DNA from: DASYLJ01 sp964432595 | GTDB lineage: Bacteria; Desulfobacterota; Binatia; DP-6 | Reading direction: 5' to 3' | Assembly: GCA_964432595.1 (NCBI GenBank) | Contig: CAYSOF010000019.1 | Location: forward strand, 65,579-129,578 | Length of the DNA: 64,000 bases | Shown here: in pieces, positions 52,961-62,385 of the stretch | Numbering within the stretch: position 1 is the stretch's first letter | Layout of the letters: each line of letters starts with the position of its first letter | Program-made: the position numbers and the translations under genes | Notes under the pieces: model-generated | Databases searched by the model: none | Seen by the model: the letters and a program-made list of their open reading frames with translations, nothing else | Told to the model about the DNA's origin: nothing

Positions 52961-53230
52961 GGAGACCTCCCTGCTTGGCGCACAGATACCGGACTGCACG
53001 AGCAGACGTCAAGAAACGTAGGCTGCAAGCGCGCGGCGGACTCCAGGTCATGACGCCGCGTGACTGGCGATCGGGGTTTACGCGTGCGGACGCCGTCGCC
53101 GCCGGAAGCACTGAATTCGGCGGCAACGTCGACGTCCCGCGATCGTCGACGAGGATCGACCCAGGATGCGCACCGGCGGTGTGCTCACTCGCACCGGGAC
53201 CTCACGTCGCCGCCGATGAGGGCGGCGCGA

Positions 53231-53587
53231 CTAGGGTTTCGCGCTAAACGCTTCGAGCGACTTGGCGCTCTCGAAGTACATGACCTTGCCCTGCGGCGTG
53301 GCCCCGATCACCGCGGTCGCCTTGTCCACGGTCTTGCCCGACGCGGGGTCGACGGCGGTCCGCGCCTGGGGGTCGCTCGCGAGCCTGCCCTTACACATCT
53401 CGCAGCAGCCGTAGTACGTCTTGCCGTCGACGACGACCGGAATCTGCGGTGCGGGGTGCACGGTGTTGTTCACCATACAGACGCGATCCGCCGCCACCTG
53501 TTCGAGGGGCGCGGCGTGCGCCGCCCGCATTGTCGCCGCCAAGAGCAATGCCAGCACGATGCTCCAGAGCCACCTGCTTCGATGCAT
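53231..53587 (-). CDS. Exported TRASH/YHS-like metal-binding protein
   Basis: This 118-residue protein has a signal peptide (WSIVLALLLAATMRAAHA) and a mature domain with the pattern VCMVNN...YYGCCEMCKGRL, a Cys-rich TRASH/YHS-type motif that binds heavy metals. The remaining part has charged repeats around ARTAVDPASGKTVDKATAVIG. It may sense or carry copper or another soft metal in the periplasm. AGGAGG precedes the ATG. It lies on the edge of the accessory region near the RND/CDF metal efflux genes. Confidence 0.8.
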   Translation of the reverse strand: MHRSRWLWSIVLALLLAATMRAAHAAPLEQVAADRVCMVNNTVHPAPQIPVVVDGKTYYGCCEMCKGRLASDPQARTAVDPASGKTVDKATAVIGATPQGKVMYFESAKSLEAFSAKP

Positions 53588-53747
53588 GAGTCGACCTCCT
53601 GGGGTAGTGACTGATCCTGCCACTGTGCCGGAGGAGCGCTCGGGTTGCGAGGGCCCGCATGCCATGGTCAGCAGCTTCCGCTTGCACCCAACGAGAGCAC
53701 GCAGCGGACGCGGCGCGCCAACCCCATGTACGTCGGCGCAACGCTTC

Positions 53748-54881
53748 TCATCGTGAGTGCGGTTCGGCTGATCTCGTTTTCGCCCCGGCATTCACTGCCA
53801 CCGTCTCGATTTGAGGATGCAGCGCTGCGAACGCCGGTGATGTGAGCCACGACTCCAACGTCGCCCGTACCACTGCGCGTCGGGCAACGTCGGCATCGGC
53901 GTCGAAGCGCCGCGGCTCCGGATCGCTCGTCACGAGGTAGTCGCCCCATAGCTGGTGGCGATCGGGGAGCAGCCGCAACAGCTTGTTCTTCTCCTCTGCG
54001 GAGACGCCGGGATCCAGCAAGTGGCGCTCGACGAGACCTCGCTGCTCCGCATCGCTCAAATCGGCACGCGCGAAGTAGTCGGCTCGAAGCGACCAGTTTT
54101 GCGCCAGCAGCGCTCGGTCAGCGCTCAGCTCTCGCATGACGTCGAGCGGTCGCTGCTGGCTGAGCCGATCCAGCGCGATGGCTGCGGCACGAATCGTGTC
54201 GGGCGCGCCGTCGCCAGCGAGAATCGGCGCGAGGTCGGCGATCAGGCGGGCGTCGCCGTAGTGGACGACCAGGTCGAACGCTTCGAGGAACCCGCCGCTC
54301 GGATCGTGCCGCCATTCCGACCGCAGCATCTCGCGCAACTTCGCGACGACGAGCGGCTGGGCGCTCGGATCGAGCCACGCCAGGTTGCGAAGCGCGACCG
54401 CCCATTCGTCGGCTGAGTCGCGGCGGCGCAAGACGTCGTGCGACGCGGCGATCGCTGCCGCAGAGCCCGCGTCGTCGCGTTGCCGACCGAGCTCGTCGAG
54501 CACGAGGACACGCAACGTCGGCGCGGAGACGAGCCGGCTCCCGGGCCCGATCTCGAGCGTGCCGTCGGCGATCGGAGCGTCGCTACCGGAGCGCATGAAG
54601 TCGAGCAACGCCTGCGGCTTCTCGGGATGCCCGGCAGCCGCTCGGAGGCGACGGCGCGCGCGCGCCGTCACGACCCGCGGATCGGCGTCCGGAGTCGAAC
54701 CTTCGAGCTCGCGCCTGACCTCGTCGAAGTTGCGAGCGGGCGACGCGATCGGTCTCGGCGGTGGGACCACTCGCACATGCCTGCGCGGATCGGCTGGGCC
54801 CGCGTCATACCGGACGAGCCAGAGCGCACCACCGAGCACGGTCGCGAGCACCACGATCGGAGTGACCAAGCGTCGGCGCAC
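53748..54881 (-). CDS. HEAT-like, membrane-anchored hypothetical protein
   Basis: This 377-residue protein has one N-terminal membrane helix (LVTPIVVLATVLGGALWLV), then a Pro/Arg-rich linker and a long alpha-helical part with HEAT-like repeats (ADEWAVALRNLAWLDPSAQPLVVAKLREML). It is predicted to be periplasmic and anchored. It starts with GTG 4 bases after the stop of the upstream trypsin-like protease gene, so the two form an operon. It may be an inhibitor, cofactor or target of that protease; this is inference. Confidence 0.68.
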   Translation of the reverse strand: MRRRLVTPIVVLATVLGGALWLVRYDAGPADPRRHVRVVPPPRPIASPARNFDEVRRELEGSTPDADPRVVTARARRRLRAAAGHPEKPQALLDFMRSGSDAPIADGTLEIGPGSRLVSAPTLRVLVLDELGRQRDDAGSAAAIAASHDVLRRRDSADEWAVALRNLAWLDPSAQPLVVAKLREMLRSEWRHDPSGGFLEAFDLVVHYGDARLIADLAPILAGDGAPDTIRAAAIALDRLSQQRPLDVMRELSADRALLAQNWSLRADYFARADLSDAEQRGLVERHLLDPGVSAEEKNKLLRLLPDRHQLWGDYLVTSDPEPRRFDADADVARRAVVRATLESWLTSPAFAALHPQIETVAVNAGAKTRSAEPHSR

Positions 54882-54885
54882 GCGG

Positions 54886-56544
54886 TCACTCGAGCTGCGA
54901 TTGGATCAGGCGCTTGTCGAGCTTCCGCACCCACACCGGCTCCGCGCCGACATGGACCGCTACGACCCGTCCCTCGCCCGCATCGTTCACCAGAACCGGG
55001 CCTCCGCTCATCCCGCCTTCCACGAGTCCCGTGGCGTTCCCGAACAGCCCGGGCTGCTTGAACGCTGCGAATGCCTGCGTCGGGATCGAGCGGAGCAACC
55101 GCTCGGAGCCGTGCGAGATGCCGTAGCCGAGGAGCTCCTTGTAGGTCTTGTTGCGGAGGTAGCGCGCCGCGCTCGACCAACCGGCGTACGCCCCACCTGC
55201 CGGCTGGTCGACGAAGCGGATCACGGCAAAATCGCGGCTGGCCGTCCCCCGCCCCTGAAAGCCAGGACTCGTTTCGCGCCGAGACCGTTCCTGGAAGCGC
55301 GCGAGGACCGTGGCGGTCGAGCCCGTGACCTCGCGCAGTGCGGTGCGCTCCAAGTAGGACTGCTGGAACGTCAGATCGGTCAACCAGCCGTCGCGCGGGT
55401 TCCAGAGCACATGGGCGGCCGTCACGACGCCGTGCTCGGTGATCACCGTTCCCGATCCGACTTTGCACCCACCGAGCGCATCGTAGCCGACGATCCGGCC
55501 GATCACGTTGTACGGGAAGCCGCGCGTTCCGACGTCGCTCATGCTCGCCAGGCAGCGCTCGCCGTTGCACACCGTGTGGATGGGTGTCGTCTGCCCCGGG
55601 CAGCGCAACGTCTGGGAGCCGGGACCGCCGGGCAGCGTGGTCGTCGTGGTGGAATCACTCTCGCAGCATCCGAGGGCGCAGGGCTCGGTGCCGAGCGGGC
55701 AACACGAACCGTTCGGATTACAGGCGCGCTCTCGCAGGTTGGCCTCGAGCCCGCCGTAGCCGCACGCACCGGCCCAGTTGATACCGACGCAGCATCCGCC
55801 GTCACCGCACCCGAACCATGCCGGGGAATCGCACGCGGCTCCCTCCGCGCGGCTCGCGCATCCACGCAGGCAGCAGCGGTCGCCGCACGGTTCGGAGTCA
55901 GCGTCGCAGGGCGGCGCCGAGCCGATTTCTGCCGCCAGATCGATGGTGCCGATGGAGTAGATGATGTTCTTGCCGTCCGAGTCGCCCCATGCGCTCCGGA
56001 AGGAAAACCCGATCAATATGTGATGGCGCGGGGCATCGACGTTGGCTGACCACGCCTCGATCGGGACTACCCGCTGCCCCTCGGACTTCTCGGAGATCGG
56101 CTCCCCCGACTCGTCGAGCAATTCGATCATCCAACTCGGGGGTTGGTCCGGTGATGCCGAAAGGACGAACAGCTTGACGCCGGTCGTATTACCAGCAGCC
56201 GATCGGTACTCCGCGGTCCCGGTGCCGACGTTCACCCGAACGCGGCCCACGTTCTCGGGCAGCGCGACGATACAGCGGACGTAACCGGTGCCCACCGCCT
56301 CGTTGAGGGTCGTCACCACGAAGCTCTCGTCGGAGGGTGCGAGCCCGATAGCGAAACCGGCGCCTGACATCCCGATGATGGCGCAATCCTGCGCCGTTAC
56401 GCGGTAGCCCCAGTCCGGCGATGCGACGACGTTCCTCGCGGTCATCCACCCGAGGCCTGCGATCGCCGCGACGAGCGCAACCCGCAAGGAACGGCGCGAA
56501 TGGGAGTGACGATTCGCACAGGAATTGCCGCGTCCGTTTTCCAT
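54886..56544 (-). CDS. Exported trypsin-like serine protease with Cys-rich insert and Thr-rich linker
   Basis: This 552-residue protein has an N-terminal membrane or signal helix (SLRVALVAAIAGLGWMTA), a beta-rich domain, a Cys-rich region with about 20 Cys, and a TTTTTLPGG linker. The C-terminal protease domain has the catalytic His in VVTAAHVLW, the Asp in SRDFAVIRF and the Ser in GGMSGGPVLV. This is a chymotrypsin-fold (S1) enzyme acting outside the cytoplasm. The Cys-rich region and linker resemble modules common in Binatota-like genomes. The ATG at 56544 was chosen; longer versions read through a less gene-like stretch. Confidence 0.82.
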   Translation of the reverse strand: MENGRGNSCANRHSHSRRSLRVALVAAIAGLGWMTARNVVASPDWGYRVTAQDCAIIGMSGAGFAIGLAPSDESFVVTTLNEAVGTGYVRCIVALPENVGRVRVNVGTGTAEYRSAAGNTTGVKLFVLSASPDQPPSWMIELLDESGEPISEKSEGQRVVPIEAWSANVDAPRHHILIGFSFRSAWGDSDGKNIIYSIGTIDLAAEIGSAPPCDADSEPCGDRCCLRGCASRAEGAACDSPAWFGCGDGGCCVGINWAGACGYGGLEANLRERACNPNGSCCPLGTEPCALGCCESDSTTTTTLPGGPGSQTLRCPGQTTPIHTVCNGERCLASMSDVGTRGFPYNVIGRIVGYDALGGCKVGSGTVITEHGVVTAAHVLWNPRDGWLTDLTFQQSYLERTALREVTGSTATVLARFQERSRRETSPGFQGRGTASRDFAVIRFVDQPAGGAYAGWSSAARYLRNKTYKELLGYGISHGSERLLRSIPTQAFAAFKQPGLFGNATGLVEGGMSGGPVLVNDAGEGRVVAVHVGAEPVWVRKLDKRLIQSQLE

Positions 56545-56878
56545 ACGCGGGCGGAAGATCGCACACGCCGCGGCGCGCTCGCAAACGGCGCGCACCGACG
56601 CGCACCGCACTGTCGCACGTCAGCCGGCCGCTCTCATCGCCGACCTGCGAAACTTCATCAGGCTACTACGATCACTTCCCCCAGCGGCTCAGCGTCTGCA
56701 TGTCACTTTCAGGGGCCGTTTCACGGTGACGCAGGCTGTTTCAGCAGGTCACCAAACCCTTGTGCGGCAGCGGTTTGCGCGTCATTCTCCTTGCGCGGCG
56801 TGTTTCAATGTGGTGCTCTCTATTGCGGTCGTCGCGCTGCCTATGTGCTGCCTGGCATCGACGCCGCGGAGGGATCAC
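56545..56878. other. Intergenic region upstream of the integrase
   Basis: No gene or tRNA is visible. A GGTGAC/GTCACC pair, arms about 18 bases apart around 56727-56752, could be an integrase or excisionase site. The region has lower GC and shows unusual codon bias if translated. It may mark the left boundary of the accessory region, but no direct attachment-site repeat was found. Confidence 0.35.
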
Positions 56879-58087
56879 GTGCAAGAGAGCCGAAGGCTGA
56901 CGGACACGGCCGTCCGTTCGTTGAAGACGCCGCTGCGGGGGCAGACGACTTCCTGGGACCCCACTCTACCGGGTTTCGGCATTCGCGTTTCCGCCGGTGG
57001 CAGCAAGGCGTGGGTCGTCATGTATCGGCACGGCGGCCGGGTCCGTCGGCTTACTCTGGGCCGCTATCCGCAGCTAGCCCTTGCCGACGCCCGGGACGCC
57101 GCTCGAGAGGCGTTCCGCGCGATCGCTCGCGGTGAAGACCCCGGACTGGCGAAGAGCTCACGGAACACGGCGCCGACTTTCGGCAAGTTGACGGAGGAGT
57201 ACATCGAGCGCCATGCACGGCCGAAAAAGCGAAGCTGGCGCAAGGACGTATTCATGCTGCGGCGGTACATCCCGGCGGAGTGGACCCACCGGCTCGCCGC
57301 CGAGATCACACGACGCGACGTCCGGAACCTCGTGGAAGGCTTGGCTGATCGTATCCCCGTCCAGGCAAATCGCGTCCTCGCGCTCCTGAGGAAGATCTTC
57401 AACTTCGGCGTCGAACGCGAGATCGTTCCGACCAGCCCATGCGTCGCCATTGCGCGTCCGACCCGCGAGCATCCGCGCGAACGAGTACTCACCGCCGGGG
57501 AGATCCGCAGCCTGTTCGGGGCCCTGGTCGCTGAGGAACCGGACTCGGCTGCTTTAGTGAAGCTGTACCTCCTCACCGCACAGCGCGGCGGTGAGCTCCG
57601 GACGATGGAATGGGCACACCTCGATCTCGAAGACGGCTGGTGGACGATTCCCGCAGAACGCACCAAGAACGGCCTCGCACACCGAGTCCCACTGAGCCCA
57701 TGGGCCTCTGACATCCTGTCAGGGCTACATCGGAGCCGTTCCGACGAGCGCTGGGTGTTTCCGGTCGGACGATGGCATCCTCGGTCTCTCGGCGGTCCAC
57801 GGACGACCGTCCAGCAACTAACCCGCCGGGTGAAGGCACGGAGCGGCGTCGAGTTTCAGCCGCACGACCTTCGACGGACCGCGGCATCCCATATGACCTC
57901 GATGGGCATCTCGAGGCTCACTGTCCAGAAACTACTGAACCACGTCGAGCGCGGGGTGACATCCGTCTACGATCGCCACAGTTACGACGCCGAGAAGCGC
58001 GCCGCTGTCACGGCATGGGCGGATCGGTTGAGCGCGGTCGTCGCGAACACCCTCGACGCTATCGAGTCACGCGCGGCGCTCGGGTAG
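56879..58087 (+). CDS. Tyrosine-type site-specific integrase, P4-like (DUF4102 type)
   Basis: This 402-residue integrase has an N-terminal DUF4102 arm-binding domain (LTDTAVRSLKTPLRGQTTSWDPTLPGFGIRVSAGGSKAWVV), a core-binding domain (GKLTEEYIERHARP) and the catalytic set. The first Arg is in TAQRGGELRTMEW, HxxR is in PHDLRRTAASH and the Tyr is in VTSVYDRHSY. It would insert or excise a genomic island, usually at a tRNA gene. GGAGGG precedes the GTG start; longer readings upstream have no support. It is the mark of mobility for the right-hand region. Confidence 0.92.
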   Translation: MQESRRLTDTAVRSLKTPLRGQTTSWDPTLPGFGIRVSAGGSKAWVVMYRHGGRVRRLTLGRYPQLALADARDAAREAFRAIARGEDPGLAKSSRNTAPTFGKLTEEYIERHARPKKRSWRKDVFMLRRYIPAEWTHRLAAEITRRDVRNLVEGLADRIPVQANRVLALLRKIFNFGVEREIVPTSPCVAIARPTREHPRERVLTAGEIRSLFGALVAEEPDSAALVKLYLLTAQRGGELRTMEWAHLDLEDGWWTIPAERTKNGLAHRVPLSPWASDILSGLHRSRSDERWVFPVGRWHPRSLGGPRTTVQQLTRRVKARSGVEFQPHDLRRTAASHMTSMGISRLTVQKLLNHVERGVTSVYDRHSYDAEKRAAVTAWADRLSAVVANTLDAIESRAALG

Positions 58088-58442
58088 TCACTCACGACGC
58101 CGCGGACGCAGCGAAGAATGGGCGCGGCCAGGCGGTGGCAACAGGGCACGGTGGCGATGACGGTAAGCGTCGTTGACGCTCGCCGATCACAGGTTGAGCT
58201 TCCTTCGACCCCGGCCGAACCTGAACTGAGCTCCACGTCAACAATCGTGAAGCTCGGTAATCGCCTTACCCACTTCGAAGAAACTGCCGCCTCGACGCCA
58301 GGAGGGCAGAGCGTCCCGCCCGCGTGCGAGCTCAGGATCATCCCCCGCGACGGCGATCTCTTCGCAGGCGTCACATCGAGGCCAAGGGCCATCAGGATCG
58401 CCGGATGCCGGTAGTGGGTCAGTTTGACGGTGCCGCGCGCGA
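58088..58442. other. Intergenic region downstream of the integrase
   Basis: I see no gene I can support. Short open frames on both strands lack a ribosome binding site and do not resemble known proteins. Base composition is lower in GC than the flanking core genes. Confidence 0.4.
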
Positions 58443-58613
58443 CTAGGGCATTCGCTCCCAGAAGAAGCCATGGAACTTCATCGACCATATCGCGAAGCCA
58501 ATGAGGTGAATCGTAACGATCTCAAGGATTCGACGCTGCTGCCTGCGCACGGCGGCTAGCTCATGCGTCAGCAAGTCGAGATGATTCGCGAGACGTTGCG
58601 CGTCGCCTTCCAT
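58443..58613 (-). CDS. Small membrane protein
   Basis: This 56-residue protein has an N-terminal heptad-like helix (MEGDAQRLANHLDLLTHELAAVRRQQRRILEIV) followed by one short hydrophobic segment (IHLIGFAIW). A strong AGGAGG lies 6 bases before the ATG, which is the main support. The function is unknown. Small proteins of this form occur next to integrases and on mobile elements. Confidence 0.55.
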   Translation of the reverse strand: MEGDAQRLANHLDLLTHELAAVRRQQRRILEIVTIHLIGFAIWSMKFHGFFWERMP

Positions 58614-58825
58614 GGAAGACCTCCTAGTCGCGGGCAGCGGAGCTGCGATACTCAGGCCACGCTGGGCGCGCAAACAGGACGGGCCGGCGCACGACGTCGT
58701 AGCGACGCGACCGGCGTCTACCGACCACTCCCCGCGTTCGTTGCCGGCGATGCTGGTGTCGGTCGATTCGAGCCCGTCGCGGAGGCGCGGCTCCCATCGC
58801 GCCAGACATTGAACGTCCGAGGGGA

Positions 58826-59397
58826 CCGGCGTGCGGTCTGCTCGCAGCCTTTCTCTTCGGTCTGAGCGCACCTCTCGGAAAGCTTCTCGTCTCCCACGCA
58901 GGTCCCGTAGCGTTGACGAGCGTGTCTATCTCAGCGCCGGCCTCGCGCTGTCCCTGCTTCCGAGTCGCCGTACCGAGGCACCGCTTCGTCGGAACGACGT
59001 CCCTATCCTTGCTGTTCTAGCCGTTCTTGGAGGTATCGTCGGCCCGACGTTGATGCTCTCTGGCCTTGCGGCACTTCCCGGCGTGACTGGCGCGTTGCTC
59101 ATGAATCTCGAGGCGCCCCGCTGACGATGTATCTCGCGGTTACCGTTTTTCGATGAGCACCTCGGCCGCCGAGAACTCCTCGCCGCGAGCCTCGTCCTTG
59201 TTGGTGGACGCTCCTGGGTATCGCACCCGCATCGGGCGTCTCGGAAGGAAGCATCTGGGGTATCGTCGCGCTAGCAGGCGCGAGCCTCGCGTGGGGCATC
59301 GACGACAACCTGACGCAGCCCCGGGTTCTTCGTTCAGTCGATGGCGTGTGTGTTGCTCCTAGTGGGCGCGATCGTTGGTCTCGTGTCCCACTTCTGA
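58826..59397 (+). pseudogene. EamA/DMT-family transporter, multiple frameshifts
   Basis: Pieces of an EamA-family drug/metabolite exporter appear in order but in different frames: GLLAAFLFGLSAPLGKLLVS, then SAGLALSLLPSRR and GGIVGPTLMLSGLAALPGVTGALLMNLEAP, then LTMYLAVTVF, then EHLGRRELLAASLVLVGG, then WGIVALAGASLAWGIDDNLTQ, then VLLLVGAIVGLVSHF with a stop. At least four frameshifts are needed. The gene is inactive, and its order and spacing match an intact transporter of about 290 residues with the N-terminus partly rearranged. Confidence 0.75.
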
Positions 59398-59597
59398 GCG
59401 CCGGAGCGACGGCCCTGGAGAAGACGCTAAAATCGACGACCGTCGTGACGTGGAGCAGGGCTCGTTGAAACCGCATAGCCGACGCTCGGCTGGCACACGT
59501 GTGCCGCGCTCGCGTGCCGCGTGAGCCCACACAGGTAGCGAGCTCAGGGAATACGGGACCTTTTTGCGGGGCGCGCACCTTGCAATCACGAGCCAGC

Positions 59598-59825
59598 ATG
59601 AAGACGATCGCCGCCCTCGCCCTGCTCGCCGTAGTCGCTCCCGCCGTCCACGCGCAGTCCCGGACCGGACAGCCTGGAAGCCTTGGCGTCTACCGCCAGA
59701 ACCGAAAGCCCACGGTTGCCTCCGTCGCGCAGCTCGACCGCGCGAAGAAGCTCGCCGAGCAGGCGCGCGCCCGCACCGGGTCCGGCAGCCGCCGCAGCGC
59801 TTGGGCGTACGGCAGCGGGCGGTAA
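59598..59825 (+). CDS. Small exported peptide
   Basis: This 75-residue protein starts with a clear signal peptide (TIAALALLAVVAPAVHA, cleavage after HA). The mature part is about 55 residues, polar and basic, and has no Cys. It has no recognised family. The ribosome binding site is weak. It stands alone, just left of the decayed insertion element. It may be a true small secreted protein or a chance open frame. Confidence 0.45.
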   Translation: MKTIAALALLAVVAPAVHAQSRTGQPGSLGVYRQNRKPTVASVAQLDRAKKLAEQARARTGSGSRRSAWAYGSGR

Positions 59826-60032
59826 GAGCGCGACGCCCTGACGATACGCTGATCGACGCCTTCGACGCGGCACAGCCGTCAGAAGCCGGGCCGGGAAGGC
59901 GACGATCACGGCGTAGAGATACAGCCGCAGTGCGGGCGCCGTTCGGCAACGTGGGTGCAACCAGCCCACACTGGGTAGTGTCCTAATTTGACGCCGGCCC
60001 CGGGCGACCCCCGTGTGGTAAAGCGTCTCCGC

Positions 60033-60242
60033 ATGTCGGAGGAACGATGGCGCTACGACACCAAGCTCGTAGGCCCGCCCGGACCACATGAGCTGCTCGC
60101 GATGGTGCCGCGCCTCCGCGCGGTGCTCGCGGCTGTCGAGTGGTCCGCCGATGGAGCACGCTGCCCGATCTGCCACGGACGCGAGCGGCACGAGGCGAGC
60201 TGTGAGGAGGCTGCGCTCCTCGACGAGCTGGGCGCGGGCTAG
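60033..60242 (+). CDS. Small CxxC protein inside the insertion element
   Basis: This 69-residue protein has the zinc-like motif CPICHGRERHEASC near its C-terminus after a helical start (MSEERWRYDTKLVGPPGPHELLAMVP). GGTAAAG precedes the start at a distance and an upstream in-frame ATG exists at 59988, so the start is uncertain. The gene lies on the plus strand just inside the left terminal repeat. It is likely a passenger of the element; its role is unknown. Confidence 0.5.
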   Translation: MSEERWRYDTKLVGPPGPHELLAMVPRLRAVLAAVEWSADGARCPICHGRERHEASCEEAALLDELGAG

Positions 60243-60468
60243 CGCCCAGCTCGCCCTCTAGGGGGTGTCGGCAGGGCACACAGAGACCGCAGAGCCAATG
60301 CCCTCGCTCGCGACAGCCGAGCGTAAAGCGGCGGCAGCTGGCGCAGCGGAGCGCGAAGAGATCGGTCCAGAACGTCACTCGCCCGTCGCCTGGCTCGCGG
60401 CGCGCGATCGACAGATGGCTCCAGTCGACCTGCCACCCGGCGAGCGTCCATGTGCGAGAACGCACGCG

Positions 60469-60768
60469 CTATCCTCGCCGCCGTTGGCGCAGCTCGGCCA
60501 CGACCGCCGCGCGCACGGCATCGCGTGCGCTGGTCACGAGCGGCACGCCGAGCACGGCGACGAAGCGCCGGCCGCCGCCATCGCCCTCGTGGCTCCAAGC
60601 CAACGCCTCGCGCGCCGTCGGATGGCCGCGCACAGCGAAGACCTCGACGGTCCCATCCCACACGGTCTCGCCGTGGAAATCCTCGCACACCGGCTCTGAG
60701 GGAACGTGCTGCGCCTCCAGGCCGTGGAGGTCGCGAATCGCCTTCTTGAGCCGCCGCAGATCGCTCAC
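60469..60768 (-). CDS. Conserved passenger protein of the IS1-like element
   Basis: This 99-residue soluble protein (MSDLRRLKKAIRDLHG, FHGETVWDGTVEVFAVRGHPTAREALAWSHEG, FVAVLGVPLV) resembles a small protein of unknown function often found next to this type of transposase. The GTG start overlaps the transposase stop (GTGA), so they were translationally coupled. The reading frame is intact although the transposase is not. Confidence 0.68.
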   Translation of the reverse strand: MSDLRRLKKAIRDLHGLEAQHVPSEPVCEDFHGETVWDGTVEVFAVRGHPTAREALAWSHEGDGGGRRFVAVLGVPLVTSARDAVRAAVVAELRQRRRG

Positions 60769-61430
60769 GCGGCCATCTCTACCAAGTCCCTGACGGTCAG
60801 GGGAGACGACGCGATCCCGGCTTCCATGGCCGGCGTGCAGCGGATCGAGCGGTGGTTCCGGACGAAGGTTGTAGTGCGTGAAGTGGAGGTCCAGCGCGGC
60901 CTTGAGGTTCTCCGCCTTCTTGCTGAACGCGTTGGTCAAACGCGTGAGGCGGCGGCACTCCATACGAATCGTGAGGTTCTGGCGCTCCACGCCGCTCGTA
61001 CTGACGAGCTTCGCGTCGGGGAAGTCAATGATCTTCTCCTTGTCGATATGCACGACGCGGGGCGGGCTGTAGCGACCCCGGCCGGCGGGCGTCTCCTCGT
61101 ACGACTTTACAATTGAGCATAGTCCACATTCCGGCCGAACGCGGCCTCAACGGCGGCCACGTAGGGCTCGAAGGCGTCGCTGGAGAGCTGCACGCGGTTC
61201 TTCAGGCGCGACGCGAGGTCGTAGGCGAAGTTCCACGTCGTCATGGACGTGCGCATGCCGACGAGCCACGCCGGGATGAGCTTCGTATCGGGGTCTCGAA
61301 GGCGACGAAGGTGTACTGGTCTCCACCAGCTCGCGGCGCGAGACGCCAAGGACAACCGAGGCATCCCTGCGCTTAGGGCGCTGATCGAGGCGACACGCAC
61401 GCGCCGAGGATTGCGGGCCGACTAAGCGGC
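60765..61430 (-). pseudogene. IS1-like transposase, frameshifted
   Basis: Transposase pieces read in order on the minus strand: GDQYTFVAFE, then DTKLIPAWLVGMRTSMTTWNFAYDLASRLKNRVQLSSD ending at a stop at 61107, then KSYEETPAGRGRYSPP and VSTSGVERQNLTIRMECRRLTRLTNAFSKKAENLKAALDLHFTHYN, then FVRNHRSIRCTPAMEAGI ending at 60765. The VERQNLTxRM and RLTNAFSKK motifs are hallmarks of this transposase group. At least three frameshifts disable it. The N-terminal DNA-binding part is not recognisable. Confidence 0.82.
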
Positions 61431-61771
61431 GCACGGTCGCACGCATCCGGGTACGGCAGCCAGCGGTGCGGCGGGCCGACGCTGAACGCCTTCCGGTGCC
61501 GCCAGAGGCACCCGAGCGAGCAGAACACGCCCCCGCATGGACACGCCCGCCCGGTGCTCCACCCGACGAGCTGCGCGCATGCGTTGCAGTAGCCCTGCGG
61601 CACGATGCGCCACGGCAGCGGCCCCGACATCGGCTTGCGGTCCCGGCGCTGCTTCAGATCCCGCTCGACGGCGAGCCGGTGCTTCGCTTTCTCCTGGCCG
61701 TCGAGCTTGTGCGGCTTGCAGAGGAGACACCCTGCACGCGCTGCCTTCGGCCGGCGTCGCTTGAAGTTCAT
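61373..61771 (-). CDS. Cys-rich passenger protein (GCLLCKP type)
   Basis: This 132-residue protein starts with a block common in small bacterial proteins of unknown function (MNFKRRRPKAARAGCLLCKPHK), followed by a basic helix and a Cys-rich stretch (YCNACAQLVGWSTGRACPCGGVFC, LGCLWRHRKAF) that could bind zinc. The second half may be a read-through into decayed sequence. It lies within the insertion element, just downstream of its right terminal repeat on the minus strand. Confidence 0.5.
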   Translation of the reverse strand: MNFKRRRPKAARAGCLLCKPHKLDGQEKAKHRLAVERDLKQRRDRKPMSGPLPWRIVPQGYCNACAQLVGWSTGRACPCGGVFCSLGCLWRHRKAFSVGPPHRWLPYPDACDRAPLSRPAILGACVSPRSAP

Positions 61772-62254
61772 TGGTGCGACATGCGGCCTCATTGCCAGGC
61801 TGCCATCGGTCGCACAAGACGCCGAGCCCAGGCTGGCTCGCCACGCTAGCAAACTTGCGCCGATGGCGAACCCCGTGCGAAGGCTGGACGCATGTGGTGC
61901 GAGGGGTGCTCCCGCACGGGCCACGATGACGACCAGCCCGTCGTGCGCACGGCGGAACTGACTGACGCCCGCTCTGTGGCGCTCGCGTGCGGCCACCGAT
62001 GGCACTTCTCCAGAGAGGCGCGGCCACAGATAACGCCGTGCAGCTGTTCCGACCCCGAGCCGTTCTCGGCGGAGTAGGCTCGCCGGGACTCAGAGGCCCT
62101 CGTCGGCAAATTAGGACACTACCCGCCATCGCCGAACGTCTGCGCTCCCCAATGAAGCGCGAGTGGGCGGAGCACTGTCTGCGATCCGTTAGATCCTTCT
62201 TCTGACCGTCGGCCGAGCGTCCCAGGCCATTGCCACGTCGACGCCGGAACGTTG

Positions 62255-62385
62255 CTAGTCGAGCAGTCGGCGCCCGCGCCATGCGCCGCGGCCTTCGCGG
62301 ACGAGGAACCGGGCCATCCCGATCGCGGCCAGCGGCGGCCCACCACCATCCGAACAGCGCATTCACTCCGATGAGTAGAGGAGAA
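62255..62385 (-). pseudogene. Second, truncated copy of the CDF transporter C-terminus
   Basis: The minus strand encodes LLIGVNALFGWWWA, then in a shifted frame PLAAIGMARFLVREGRGAWRGRRLLD and a stop. This matches the C-terminus of the intact CDF protein encoded just upstream (LNGLFGWWWADPLAALGITYFLVREGREAW). It is an old, frameshifted tandem copy of the gene end, or the tail of an earlier gene replaced by the present one. Confidence 0.72.

Larger units (their letters stand above)
59973..62124. mobile_element. Decayed IS1-like element with terminal inverted repeats and passenger genes
   Basis: A perfect 18-base terminal inverted repeat (59973-59990 and 62107-62124; GGGTAGTGTCCTAATTTG) bounds about 2.15 kb. 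Inside, on the minus strand, are pieces of an IS1-type transposase in several frames and at least two short passenger genes. A small plus-strand gene is near the left end. No matching target-site duplication is visible, so flanks have changed or the insertion is old. The passengers are of the kind usually seen with this transposase type. Confidence 0.78.

Noticed and set aside
52975..53247. Plus-strand open frame in the gap between two exported-protein genes
   Set aside because: No ribosome binding site, no domain and atypical composition; the gap appears to be non-coding.
59983..60465. Minus-strand Cys-rich open frame opposite the small CxxC gene
   Set aside because: The first part (WTDLFALRCASCRRFTLGC) looks protein-like, but the frame runs on through antisense sequence and has no certain start; it may be a third decayed passenger of the insertion element.
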